From Gimesia aquarii (lineage in GTDB: Bacteria; Planctomycetota; Planctomycetia; Planctomycetales; Planctomycetaceae), in NCBI RefSeq assembly GCF_007748175.1, contig NZ_CP037422.1:3955020-4019019 (forward strand): a stretch of 64,000 nt of DNA, in the 5' to 3' direction. Under the pieces are notes generated by a model, which made no database searches, was not told where the DNA came from, and saw nothing but the letters and a program-made list of their open reading frames with translations. Numbering within the stretch: position 1 is the first letter of the stretch; each line of letters begins with the position of its first letter. The translations under genes and the position numbers were made by a program. Below, piece by piece: positions 19,254 to 29,057 of this stretch.

Positions 19254-20933
19254 ATGAATTCTTCCGCACTGTCTTACTTGAAGTTGGGACTCATTGCTTT
19301 TGTTGCCGTATTCCTGACCGATATCTGTTGTTCTAGACAAGTCTGGAGCGCTGAGAACGAACAACAACGTCCCAATATTCTTCTAATCGTCGCCGACGAT
19401 TTGGGTTATAGTGATTTGGGCTGCTTCGGCGGTGAAATTGAAACTCCTCATTTAGATTCCTTAGCGGCCAAAGGAGTTCGATTAACTCAATTTTATAACA
19501 CAGGGCGTTGCTGCCCGTCACGTGGTTCGCTGATGACAGGCCAATACCCGCACCGCATCGGGTTGGGACATATGACGAGAAATCTCAATCAGCGAGGCTA
19601 TCAGGGACACATCGCTGATGAAGCCATTACCATCGCACAAATTCTGCAACGTGGAGGTTATCGTACATTTCTCTCAGGTAAATGGCACTTAGGAACGGAA
19701 GATCCAACGAAACTCGGTTTTGAAGAATTTTATGGCACGCTTGTCAGTGCCAAAACATTTTGGGACGTCAATCATTTCACACGGCTCCCTGCATCACGAG
19801 CAACGCATACCTATCCTAAAGGTGAATTTTACGGTACCGATGCCGTGACTGATTATGCAATTGACTTCATGCATATGGGCAGACGAACTCCCGATCAACC
19901 TTGGTTTTTATATCTGGCCTATAATGCGCCGCACTTCCCGTTACATGCTCCAAAGGAGGACATTCTTAAATATGCAGATCGCTATCATATCGGCTGGGAT
20001 CAAGTGCGCAAACAACGGCTTGCTCGTATGAAATCTCTGGGTATTGTCCCACAGAATACAAAACTGTCTCCACGATCACGCTATTGGGATTGGGGCGAGT
20101 CAGAATCGCGCGTCAATCCGGCCTGGGATTCATTACCCACTGACCGTCGTGGTGACTTAGCGCGTCGTATGGCCATTTTTGCTGCGATGGTTGACCGTAT
20201 GGATCGAAACATTGGTCGTGTCTTAACCAGCCTGCGTCAAAATAACGAACTTGAAAATACTCTGATTATTTTCACTTCTGACAATGGTGCCTGTGCTGAA
20301 TGGGACCCTCATGGATTTGACATCAAGTCCAGCCGCAATAACACACTCTATTGGGGAAACCAACTCGACAAAATGGGAGGCCCGGACACCCACCATAGCG
20401 TAGGGTCAGGTTGGGCAAATGCCTCTAATACACCATGGCGTCTCTACAAACATTACAACCATGAAGGAGGCATCGCCTCGCCGGGTATCGTACATTGGCC
20501 CGCCCAAGTACAACAGACGGGAACGATCAGATCAAATCCAGCCCACATCATTGATATTGCTCCCACCCTGTTAGAGGCTGCACAGGTCAGCTATCCCTCT
20601 CAGTGGGATGGTCACGCCACGCTGCCACTGCCGGGACAAAGTTTGATGCCGCTGGTCAAGGGACAGAAACAAACAGCACGTACACTTTACTTTGAGCATC
20701 AAGGGAATCGAGCCCTTCGTGAAGGACGCTGGAAACTCTCTGCCCTACGTGGAGAACCCTGGGAACTCTATGATATTTCTCAAGACCGTACTGAATTAAA
20801 CAACTTAGCTCAACAATATCCTGATCTCACAAAGCAAATGGCGCAAAAGTGGAATGTCTGGGCGAAAGAAAACTTTGTACTCCCCTTCCCCAAAGATTAT
20901 CGAATTGATTATCTGGCTCCATTAGCAAAGTAA
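19254..20933 (+). CDS. Secreted formylglycine-dependent sulfatase
   Basis: A 559-residue arylsulfatase-type enzyme with a signal peptide (cleavage near WSA, residue 33). Metal-binding DD is at residues 48-49 (IVADDLG). Cys87 in CPSRGSLMTGQYPHR is the residue converted to formylglycine, and GKWHLG follows. ILIFTSDNG-type motif IIFTSDNGACAEW provides further metal ligands. It would cleave sulfate esters from sulfated polysaccharides, a hallmark of marine planctomycetes. Maturation needs a formylglycine-generating enzyme encoded elsewhere. A bidirectional terminator follows. Confidence 0.94.
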   Translation: MNSSALSYLKLGLIAFVAVFLTDICCSRQVWSAENEQQRPNILLIVADDLGYSDLGCFGGEIETPHLDSLAAKGVRLTQFYNTGRCCPSRGSLMTGQYPHRIGLGHMTRNLNQRGYQGHIADEAITIAQILQRGGYRTFLSGKWHLGTEDPTKLGFEEFYGTLVSAKTFWDVNHFTRLPASRATHTYPKGEFYGTDAVTDYAIDFMHMGRRTPDQPWFLYLAYNAPHFPLHAPKEDILKYADRYHIGWDQVRKQRLARMKSLGIVPQNTKLSPRSRYWDWGESESRVNPAWDSLPTDRRGDLARRMAIFAAMVDRMDRNIGRVLTSLRQNNELENTLIIFTSDNGACAEWDPHGFDIKSSRNNTLYWGNQLDKMGGPDTHHSVGSGWANASNTPWRLYKHYNHEGGIASPGIVHWPAQVQQTGTIRSNPAHIIDIAPTLLEAAQVSYPSQWDGHATLPLPGQSLMPLVKGQKQTARTLYFEHQGNRALREGRWKLSALRGEPWELYDISQDRTELNNLAQQYPDLTKQMAQKWNVWAKENFVLPFPKDYRIDYLAPLAK

Positions 20934-20949
20934 ACCATTTGCATAAGCG

Positions 20950-20989
20950 AAAAAAAACAGAGTTGGTCAGTGAAGTCCAACTCTGTTAT
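20950..20989. terminator. Bidirectional terminator between convergent genes
   Basis: The 10-bp stem ACAGAGTTGG (20957-20966) / CCAACTCTGT (20977-20986) is flanked by an A run on the left and TTATTT on the right, so it can end both the sulfatase transcript (plus) and the glycine-rich gene transcript (minus). Confidence 0.87.
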
Positions 20990-21034
20990 TTCGTGATTCA
21001 AAACAAGAGTGTTCTGTGAGTGAATTGGGCGAAG

Positions 21035-22657
21035 CTATTCACTAACAGTCGGCTTTTTCCCTTTATCTTTCTGATCAAGCCTGACCATCAGCCATTGTTG
21101 CGTTTCATCTTTGCCAATATGAACCAGCAACGGTGCTTCCTCTTTGGTCAGATTATAAACCCCCGTATCATAGATCGTATTTTTATCATTTCCTACAGTC
21201 CAGGCAACACGTTGAGTTTTCTTATCAACGGAACCCTGAACCTGTTGTGTTTTTTTCGTTTTTTCGTTGGTAAAGTTCCCTCTGATAATACCCTGCTTGT
21301 TTACAGCCAGTTCCACTACAGAATCAGATTTGGTTTGACCACTCTGAGAAAGTGCAAACACACCCAACGGCATCCATTTCTCCTGTTCGGTAGCATCAGC
21401 GTCTGCACCGGTCGCTGCCAACTGACTGGCCTGCTGGGTATATTGCTCTGAAGTACCGACATCTTTGTTATTCACATACACGTTGCCATCACGATAGAGC
21501 ACGTTATTTCCATAGTCATAATAAAGTGCCTGCATATTCTCCCAAGCTAACCAGGCCAGAATGGCATCCCAGGTTGAGACGGTCCAGGCATACCCGGGAG
21601 GCCAAGTGGAGGCATACCAGACTCCCGGATTGGCTGCATACCAGCCAGGATAATACATCCCGTAACCATAAAAACCACCTCGAATCACAACGGCATGGTA
21701 ATAACGAGTGGAAGGTGGTACATGCACAAACCCGGCAGCAAACCCACCATTGGGTCCCCGAATAAATCCACCAGCCGTTGTTCCGCCACCGCGTCCGTGT
21801 ACCACACCACCGGCGGCACGTCCTCCATTAGGACCAACAATGCGTCCACCAGCGGCAGAAGCACCACCTGGACCAACGATGCGCCCGGCACCTCCCTTGC
21901 CGCCACCTTTACCATCAACTTTGACACCAGCGGCATGACCTCCATCTGGTCCGATGGCGCCTCCACCTGAAATCGTATTTCCGCGTGGTCCCGTGTAACT
22001 ACCACCGGCTGCAATTCCGCCACCAGGCCCATGAATAACTTTTCCGGAGGCAGAACCAGAATCAATTGATCGATTCACGGTGTTACGTCCAGTAAAGTCC
22101 TGAACGTAAGGATGAAAATTTGTTACGGTATGATGACCTGCATCCGAGGGCAGTCCGAGAAAGTTATCCAGGCCCTGGCGAGTTGGTCTTTGATTGAAAT
22201 TCATGTTACCGACATCAAGATGGCCATCTGTACGAGGACTAATCACACCATTCCCACCAAGCCGATTAAAATCTCCTCTGTTAAAATTACCATTATTTAA
22301 TCGATTGAAACCATCTCCTCGGGATTGCTCAAATGATCTGGCTTGATTCATAAAATTTTGATTAAACCCGGTGTTGTCATTGAACCGACTGGGCTGATCA
22401 AAGCGACTTCCATAATTTGCGAATCGCCCACTATTAAAGCCACCACCATAACCGCCTACAGAAGGTCGAAAGCCACCTCCACCATAACCACCGAAGCCAC
22501 CGCCACTAAAACCACCGCCACCGCGGAACCCACCGCCGCCAAAGCCTCCACCTCCGTGAAAACCGCCTCCCCCAAAGCCTCTCGCCCAGGTAATAGATTG
22601 TTCCTGCGAGAAGAAGAAGACTGCCGTAATTGCAAGGAAGCTGATGAAAAGTCTCAT
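21035..22657 (-). CDS. Glycine-rich secreted protein, unknown function
   Basis: A 540-residue exported protein. After a signal peptide, residues 27-75 are almost pure Gly/Phe/Arg repeats (GGGGF units). An Asn/Arg/Phe-rich part follows, then about residues 205-310 hold imperfect repeats of the form GPxGGxAAGG. Next comes a Tyr/Trp-rich stretch (GYGMYYPGWYAANPGVWYA). The last 120 residues look folded (SDSVVELAVNKQGIIRGNF...). Such proteins are seen in many planctomycetes and may be part of the cell surface matrix. I do not recognise a catalytic domain. Confidence 0.82.
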   Translation of the reverse strand: MRLFISFLAITAVFFFSQEQSITWARGFGGGGFHGGGGFGGGGFRGGGGFSGGGFGGYGGGGFRPSVGGYGGGFNSGRFANYGSRFDQPSRFNDNTGFNQNFMNQARSFEQSRGDGFNRLNNGNFNRGDFNRLGGNGVISPRTDGHLDVGNMNFNQRPTRQGLDNFLGLPSDAGHHTVTNFHPYVQDFTGRNTVNRSIDSGSASGKVIHGPGGGIAAGGSYTGPRGNTISGGGAIGPDGGHAAGVKVDGKGGGKGGAGRIVGPGGASAAGGRIVGPNGGRAAGGVVHGRGGGTTAGGFIRGPNGGFAAGFVHVPPSTRYYHAVVIRGGFYGYGMYYPGWYAANPGVWYASTWPPGYAWTVSTWDAILAWLAWENMQALYYDYGNNVLYRDGNVYVNNKDVGTSEQYTQQASQLAATGADADATEQEKWMPLGVFALSQSGQTKSDSVVELAVNKQGIIRGNFTNEKTKKTQQVQGSVDKKTQRVAWTVGNDKNTIYDTGVYNLTKEEAPLLVHIGKDETQQWLMVRLDQKDKGKKPTVSE

Positions 22658-22715
22658 AATACTTGTTCCTATATTTAATTTTTTACAAACGATATTTGTA
22701 AGTTAATTCAGATCG

Positions 22716-23684
22716 TTATTTTCGTTTTGAAACCACCTCAAGTGCATCCGGCATTTCGACTCCATTCACAGTCCGATTGACCGATTGCCAGCGGCAGCCA
22801 TTGTTATCTATTTTTGTTAGAATGTTATCAGCAGTTGTAATCTTTCCGTTACTGGTAACACCCCGCGATTCAATTACCCAACCATTATCGATAGCGGTCC
22901 AAATTCCAACGGCATGACTCCCATCAGAATTAAATGTCCAAGACATTAGATGGCCACTGAGAGGGTCCATTCCAATAATCTGTTTTCCAATGGGTTTTGA
23001 GGAACCTTTTACGTTTGCGGAAAAAGTCCGTTCAACAAATTTTTTACCTGGTAACCATTGGTACGTCGTTGCCAGTGCAAGCCGCTGGTCTTCAACGACC
23101 CAGGTACCTATAATCCATTCCAAATCTTTTAGCCCCGAATGTGCAGAAGAAACGGTCATACTGGACTCTTTCACGCTGACCATTTTCCATTTTCCATCAC
23201 TTTTGACATACGTTGCCGTATACTGGCTTAAATCCGGAGCAGAATTCGGAACCGTAACAGCCGTACGTCCTTCTTCAATTGCCAGGTTGTTACCAATCTG
23301 ACGAACGGAATCAACGGCGATCTGAATTTTTGCATTCTTATTTTGTTTAAAGTAGGTCTCATATGCTTTTTCAATCGCAGGACGTCCTACCAGTCGCAAT
23401 CCATTAGCATCAATATATTCACCCTCAGGAGACCAAAAGCTGGCAACAGCCTTGGCATTTCCCTGGTCGAATGCATTTTTAAAGGCTGTGGATAAATTTT
23501 GAATGGCTCGTTTAAGATCTGTTGTTTGTGGAGTAGGTTGAGAGGGGGGTGATGTCACTCCCAAATTCTCTGCTAAAGGAGACCTTTGAAACTGAGCAAA
23601 CAAGTTAGAACTGTTAAAAATAAACAGCAGCGTGAAAAATGGAATTGTAAAACAAAAAGGAGTTTTGTCTTTGGGGATCTTCAT
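22716..23684 (-). CDS. SnoaL-like/DUF4440 secreted protein
   Basis: A 322-residue protein with a signal peptide (FTIPFFTLLFIFNSSNLFA). Residues about 45-165 match the SnoaL-like fold of SgcJ/EcaC type: FKNAFDQGNAKAVASFWSPEGEYIDANG and RTAVTVPNS...ATYVKSDGKWKMVSVKES. The C-terminal half (LEWIIGTWVVEDQ...) is a lipocalin-like beta domain seen in such proteins. Substrate unknown. The ATG at 23684 is preferred because the signal peptide starts there; the frame is open for 30 more codons upstream. Confidence 0.8.
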   Translation of the reverse strand: MKIPKDKTPFCFTIPFFTLLFIFNSSNLFAQFQRSPLAENLGVTSPPSQPTPQTTDLKRAIQNLSTAFKNAFDQGNAKAVASFWSPEGEYIDANGLRLVGRPAIEKAYETYFKQNKNAKIQIAVDSVRQIGNNLAIEEGRTAVTVPNSAPDLSQYTATYVKSDGKWKMVSVKESSMTVSSAHSGLKDLEWIIGTWVVEDQRLALATTYQWLPGKKFVERTFSANVKGSSKPIGKQIIGMDPLSGHLMSWTFNSDGSHAVGIWTAIDNGWVIESRGVTSNGKITTADNILTKIDNNGCRWQSVNRTVNGVEMPDALEVVSKRK

Positions 23685-24076
23685 TCTGATGTCTTTCAGA
23701 AATGGTGTAGAAATTAGATTTTTATGTGAGAGAGATAAACGGCACTTTAAGTACCAACTGTCGTTAAGTTTCATTCTATTCGCGGCTATTCAATATTGCA
23801 CGCATTATTTATGATCTCTTTCAGAAAATTCATGTGCCGTCTTCCTTAACGGAATCTTTACCGAACAACTACACAAAAAAAAGAATTTAGATAAATATTT
23901 TTACATTACTCTTATTTCGTTTTTGATGGAAACTCTTTCAAATACAAAGAATTTAACATGAACGAGATCTCTCGTTCGTACATTTTTTGATTTTCAATAA
24001 ATGCACAGAAATTGATACGTCAATCTCCTTATTCAATTTTACGGTATCACGTGCCTTTTATCTTTAAGAACCGTTC
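23685..24076. other. Divergent promoter region, no gene seen
   Basis: About 390 AT-rich bases between the SnoaL-like gene and mprF. No supported frame and no strong hairpin; promoters for both flanking genes are expected here. Confidence 0.5.
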
Positions 24077-26644
24077 ATGCTTCATTACCTCAAAAAACTA
24101 GCTCCCCTATTCGTGATTGCGATTTTTATGGGAGCAATCTGGTTACTCTCAAAGGAATTGAAGCACTACAACATTCACGAGATTCGTGCTGCCGTCTTAC
24201 ACATCCCGACCTGGCGTCTCTGGGCCGCGGCCGGGTTAACTGTTTTTAATTATCTGATTCTCATCGGATATGACTATTTGGCAATTCGAGCCATTCAACA
24301 TCCCCTCCCATTCAACAAGATTTCTCTCGCCTCGTTTACCGGTTTTGCCACCAGTTATAACTTTGGTGCGTTACTCGGCGGAACCTCAGTGCGCTACCGG
24401 CTCTATTCGGCCTGGGGGCTATCGGCTGTCGAGATCCTGCAACTCATAATCATGCTAGGGACCACGTATTGGGTCGGCGTATTTGCTCTGGCTGGTGTTG
24501 TATTTATCGCACAACCGTTCCCGATTCCCGATTCACTACATCTTCCCTTCAGTAATGTCCAACCTCTGGGCTACATACTTCTGGCGACTGCTGTCTGCTA
24601 CACCTCTCTTACATTAATCCGTAAATCACCAATCGTGATCAAAGGGATCAAAATACAATTACCCAAAACGGGAATGACAATTCTACAGCTGACTGTTTCC
24701 GCTGCAGACCTTGTACTCGTAGGCATGATCCTCTATACGATTTTAGCACCCGACTTATCAGTGGGTTACGTCGAATTCCTGGGAATCTTTCTGATGGCAA
24801 CGGTCACAGTTGTGCTCTCACATGTTCCCGGTGGTGTGGGTGTATTCGAATTAGTGATCCTCACTCTCGTAGCCTCACAATCATCGGCTACGATTTTAGC
24901 TGGTTTGTTAGTTTTTCGTGTCATCTATTATCTGCTCCCTCTGTTTGGAGCACTTATTCTGTTAGCACTGCATGAGCTTTCCCTCAACCGTGGGCTGGCA
25001 ACACGGTTCGTCAAAGAGGTCAATCGCTGGTCGGTTTCCATCGCCCCAATGGTTCTCTCCTGGTCAACTCTACTGGCAGGCGCCATTCTCCTTTTCTCAG
25101 GAGCAACTCCCACTGTCACTGCGCGGATTGGACCTTTACACCATACCATACCCTTACCATTGATTGAGGTCTCTCACTTTATTGGCAGTCTGACAGGTGC
25201 CGCTTTGCTTGTTCTTTCCCGAGGTCTTCAACGCAGACTCGATTCTGCCTGGTGGCTCATCACGCTTTTATTAGGCGTGGGAATCATTGTTTCGTTATTA
25301 AAGGGATTTGATTACGAGGAAGCGACACTCCTGGCAGTGATTCTGTTGGCTTTGCTAGCGAGTCGTAAGCAGTTTTATCGCAAGGGAGCACTGATCCACG
25401 AACGATTCCAACTTAGCTGGATTTGTACGATTCTCGTAATCATGGCCTGCTCAATCTGGATCGGCATGTTTGCCTATAAGCATATTGAGTACTCAAACGA
25501 ACTATGGTGGATGTTTACGTTTAAAGGAAACGCTTCCCGTTTTATGCGCGGCAGCATTGGTGCCGTCATTTTCTTACTGTTATTTGCGCTGTCCAAACTA
25601 ATTGCCGCCCATAGACCACGGTCTCTACCCCCTTCTGAAAACGAACTGAGCATTGTCACACAAATTGTGAAATCATCAACAAAAACGTCTGCCTACCTGG
25701 CATTTATGGGAGATAAATCCCTATTGGTTAATGATCAACATACAGCGTTCATTATGTATGTAGTGCAAAAACGTTCCTGGGTTTCACTGGGTGAACCCGT
25801 TGGCCCGAAGACGGAACAGGTGGAGCTAGTATGGCAGTTTCGCGAAATGGTGGACCGCTTCGATGGCTGGCCCATCTTTTATCAAGTGTCAGCAGAAAAC
25901 CTTTCGATCTATCTTGATCAAGGGCTGACGACACTCAAACTGGGAGAGGAAGCCCGTGTTTCTTTGGAATCGTTTGAACTCTCAGGAACCAGGCACAGAA
26001 AGTTTCGCAAAACAGTCAATCATTGTGAACAAGAACAATGTCAATTCTCGATCATTCCTGTCGATAAGGTTCCAGTTCTGCTTCCTGAGCTGAAATTAGT
26101 TTCTGATGCCTGGTTGAAAGAAAAAAATGTCACTGAAAAATCCTTTTCACTAGGATCTTTTGATGAAACCTATCTGAATCATTTTCCCATCGCCATTATC
26201 AGGCAACATGGTAAAATCATCGCGTTCGCCAATGTTATGGAAGGCGCCAACAAAGAAGAGCTTTCAGTGGATCTGATGAGATATCTGCCCGATGCACCTC
26301 CGAGTGTCATGGAATACCTGTTTATTGAATTGATGTTATGGGGCAGACAACAAGGATATGCCTGGTTTAATTTCGGAATGGCACCATTATCGGGGATTCA
26401 AAATCGACCATTAGCACCGATCTGGAATCGCACGGCTGATCTGATTTTTCGCCATGGAGATCATTTCTACAACTTTGAAGGATTACGAAACTATAAAGAA
26501 AAATTTGATCCGGTCTGGACTCCCAAGTATCTGGCATCTCCTGGCGGACTCGCACTTCCTCAAATTTTGACTGACGTTGTTACTCTGATTGGAAAGCCAA
26601 ACTCGAATTCAAAACGGACAACAAGCCATGGATCACTGGGATAA
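24077..26644 (+). CDS. mprF: Phosphatidylglycerol lysyltransferase/flippase MprF
   Basis: An 855-residue protein of the usual MprF length. The N-terminal two thirds hold about 13-14 hydrophobic segments of the flippase domain, including FTGFATSYNFGALLGGTSVRYRLY and HVPGGVGVFELVIL. The cytoplasmic C-terminal domain (DUF2156, from about residue 530) contains AFMGDKSLL, GEPVGP and FNFGMAPLSG. MprF transfers lysine or alanine from aminoacyl-tRNA to phosphatidylglycerol and flips the product, lowering envelope charge and raising resistance to cationic peptides. It overlaps the next gene by 17 bases, so the two are translationally coupled. Confidence 0.94.
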   Translation: MLHYLKKLAPLFVIAIFMGAIWLLSKELKHYNIHEIRAAVLHIPTWRLWAAAGLTVFNYLILIGYDYLAIRAIQHPLPFNKISLASFTGFATSYNFGALLGGTSVRYRLYSAWGLSAVEILQLIIMLGTTYWVGVFALAGVVFIAQPFPIPDSLHLPFSNVQPLGYILLATAVCYTSLTLIRKSPIVIKGIKIQLPKTGMTILQLTVSAADLVLVGMILYTILAPDLSVGYVEFLGIFLMATVTVVLSHVPGGVGVFELVILTLVASQSSATILAGLLVFRVIYYLLPLFGALILLALHELSLNRGLATRFVKEVNRWSVSIAPMVLSWSTLLAGAILLFSGATPTVTARIGPLHHTIPLPLIEVSHFIGSLTGAALLVLSRGLQRRLDSAWWLITLLLGVGIIVSLLKGFDYEEATLLAVILLALLASRKQFYRKGALIHERFQLSWICTILVIMACSIWIGMFAYKHIEYSNELWWMFTFKGNASRFMRGSIGAVIFLLLFALSKLIAAHRPRSLPPSENELSIVTQIVKSSTKTSAYLAFMGDKSLLVNDQHTAFIMYVVQKRSWVSLGEPVGPKTEQVELVWQFREMVDRFDGWPIFYQVSAENLSIYLDQGLTTLKLGEEARVSLESFELSGTRHRKFRKTVNHCEQEQCQFSIIPVDKVPVLLPELKLVSDAWLKEKNVTEKSFSLGSFDETYLNHFPIAIIRQHGKIIAFANVMEGANKEELSVDLMRYLPDAPPSVMEYLFIELMLWGRQQGYAWFNFGMAPLSGIQNRPLAPIWNRTADLIFRHGDHFYNFEGLRNYKEKFDPVWTPKYLASPGGLALPQILTDVVTLIGKPNSNSKRTTSHGSLG

Positions 26645-28691
26645 AATCGAAGGGTCTCCCGTCCATCTGGGAGAGACTTGGATTCCTTCAGAAAATGCGT
26701 TTAATTTTGCAATCTATTCAAAACACGCTGAGCACGTTTCCCTATTATTCTTCACAGAGGAAAATCTGAACGAACCGGTTTTTGTATTTCAGTTTGAGCC
26801 GCACCGCAACAAGACCGCAGAAATCTGGCATTGCCGTATCTCCGCTGTTGAGATCGAGCATGCTAAATATTATGCCTATCAAATCGACGGGCCTCCACCA
26901 GAAGCACCTTTTGAACGGCATGCCTTCGATCCGGAAAAATTATTGTTTGATCCTTATTCGCGAAATATTTTCTTCCCTCCTGATTTTGATCGAGAAATCG
27001 CCAGTAGACCGGGACCTAATATGGGACGTGCACCGCTCTCAGTGTTACAGTCTATCGAATGTGTTTTCAACTGGGAAAATGATGAACCGATTCATCATAC
27101 GTCAGACCTCATTATCTATGAAATGCATGTACGAGGTTTTACAAATCGAGATAATTCCGGAGTTTCAGAAGACGCACAAGGAACATTTGCAGGTGTGATC
27201 GAAAAAATCCCGTATCTCAAAGAGCTGGGGATCACAGCCGTTGAGTTGATGCCGGTTTTTCAATTTGACACACAAGACGGAAATTATTGGGGGTACATGC
27301 CGCTCGGTTTCTTTGCCGCTCACGATGGTTTTTGCATGTCTGAAGAGACTTGTGAACGACACATCGAATTTTGTGAAATGGTGAAAGCACTCCATAGTGC
27401 AGGAATCGAAGTCATTCTTGACGTCGTTTATAATCACACCGGTGAAGGAAATGAATCTGGCCCCACTTATTGCTTCAAAGGCATTGATAATACAACCTAT
27501 TATTCACTTACAGGCCAACCAGAATCTCCGTTCGCCAACTACTCTGGTGCGGGTAATACACTACATACCTCGAATCGCGCTGTCAGAAAACTGATTGTTG
27601 ACAGCCTGCATTTCTGGGCAAAAGAGATGCATGTCGACGGCTTTCGCTTTGACTTAGCCAGTATCCTGACCAGAAAAACTGATGGTAGTATTGAAGAAAC
27701 CAATCCCTCCACACTCGGACAGATTGGTTCGGATACATCTTTAGCAGACCGCAGGTTTATTGCAGAGCCGTGGGATGCGGGAGGAGGATTTCAACTTGGA
27801 TCCCGATTCCCTGGCCATCGCTGGATGCAATGGAATGCCGCCTATCGCGACACACTGCAACAATTTGTGCGTGGCGATGAAGGACACGTTGCCGATTTAA
27901 TGACACGCCTTTATGGTAGTTCCGATTTATTTCCCGATGACTGCATGCATGCACTCAGGCCTTATCAAAGCGTGAATTATATTACATCACACGATGGTTT
28001 TTCACTGTATGATATGGTCTCCTATAATGAAAAACGAAATTGGGCAAACGGCCATCATAATACTGACGGCACTCACGACTATAGTTGGAATTGTGGCTGT
28101 GAAGGAGAAGCTGACGTCTCACCAGAGGTCATGACGTTAAGAAAACAACAAGTCAAAAACTTCTTCTGTCTGCTGATGATTTCAAATGGATCTCCCATGT
28201 TTCGTATGGGAGATGAATTTCTACAAACCCAGGGAGGCAATAATAACCCTTATAATCAAGACAACGAAACAAGCTGGCTTGACTGGAGCCGACTGGATAC
28301 CCATCGCGATATATTCCGTTTTGTGAAGCGAATCATTGCGTTTCGCAAATCACATTCATCATTGTGTCGTTCTCATTTCTGGCGCGAAGATATACACTGG
28401 TATGGAAAGGCTCGCGATGTTGACCTCTCAACCGCTTCAAAGGCCCTGGCGTTTTGCCTACAGGGAGCGGAAGAAAAGGACAATGATATTTATGTTATGA
28501 TTAACGCCGCACCCACACCCGGCGCATTCGGAATTCATGAAGGAACACCCAGTGATTGGAAACGCATCGTCGATACATCGCTTCCCAACCCGCAAGACAT
28601 TCTCGAACTTGAAGAAGCCAAGCCCCTTTCGACGGCCCAATACAATGTCCAGGGGCGTTCGGTAGTGGTGCTGATTCGAAATCCACAATAA
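26628..28691 (+). CDS. glgX: Glycogen debranching enzyme, GlgX/isoamylase type
   Basis: A 687-residue GH13 enzyme with an N-terminal CBM48-like domain (about residues 10-110) and a catalytic barrel. Visible family motifs are VILDVVYNHT (region I), DGFRFDLAS (catalytic Asp, region II), FIAEPWD (catalytic Glu, region III) and YITSHDG (region IV). It hydrolyses alpha-1,6 branches of glycogen. The ATG at 26628 lies inside the end of mprF. Pairing of a debranching enzyme with a lipid lysyltransferase is unusual. Length is near that of GlgX. Confidence 0.93.
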   Translation: MDHWDKIEGSPVHLGETWIPSENAFNFAIYSKHAEHVSLLFFTEENLNEPVFVFQFEPHRNKTAEIWHCRISAVEIEHAKYYAYQIDGPPPEAPFERHAFDPEKLLFDPYSRNIFFPPDFDREIASRPGPNMGRAPLSVLQSIECVFNWENDEPIHHTSDLIIYEMHVRGFTNRDNSGVSEDAQGTFAGVIEKIPYLKELGITAVELMPVFQFDTQDGNYWGYMPLGFFAAHDGFCMSEETCERHIEFCEMVKALHSAGIEVILDVVYNHTGEGNESGPTYCFKGIDNTTYYSLTGQPESPFANYSGAGNTLHTSNRAVRKLIVDSLHFWAKEMHVDGFRFDLASILTRKTDGSIEETNPSTLGQIGSDTSLADRRFIAEPWDAGGGFQLGSRFPGHRWMQWNAAYRDTLQQFVRGDEGHVADLMTRLYGSSDLFPDDCMHALRPYQSVNYITSHDGFSLYDMVSYNEKRNWANGHHNTDGTHDYSWNCGCEGEADVSPEVMTLRKQQVKNFFCLLMISNGSPMFRMGDEFLQTQGGNNNPYNQDNETSWLDWSRLDTHRDIFRFVKRIIAFRKSHSSLCRSHFWREDIHWYGKARDVDLSTASKALAFCLQGAEEKDNDIYVMINAAPTPGAFGIHEGTPSDWKRIVDTSLPNPQDILELEEAKPLSTAQYNVQGRSVVVLIRNPQ

Positions 28692-28748
28692 TATCATTTT
28701 AGCATTTTTAACATCGAAACGACTTTTCCAGAACTGTGAGAAATACAA

Positions 28749-28889
28749 ATGGATGGTACCACCGAAATCGTCGGAAGTTTGATGATTCTGTTTGTCATCG
28801 TCATATTGTCCCGTCGTCTTATTAAACGTAAAACGAGTGAGGATTCGGAATCAAAGAAAAATCAAACTGATTCGAACGAAAAAGAATAG
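28749..28889 (+). CDS. Short single-span membrane protein
   Basis: A 46-codon frame with ATG at 28749, 57 bases after the debranching enzyme. Residues 7-21 form one membrane helix (IVGSLMILFVIVIL), followed by a basic stretch RRLIKRK and a polar, charged tail. The arrangement places the tail in the cytoplasm. No strong ribosome site, only GAGAAA upstream. I recognise no family; it may be a small regulatory or accessory protein of this operon, or a non-coding frame. Confidence 0.45.
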   Translation: MDGTTEIVGSLMILFVIVILSRRLIKRKTSEDSESKKNQTDSNEKE

Positions 28890-29057
28890 AGTCGTTTGGT
28901 TGAACCTCAATTCATTTTTTTCAATTCATACATCGAGAGACGATTATCAAAAGCAGTAACGTAAATTCATCTTGTGTGCTCATCCTGTATCACCTACACT
29001 TTTGTATCGTCTCTGAAACTGAGTTCAAAACGTCAGCTTTACAGGAGGTAACGGGCC

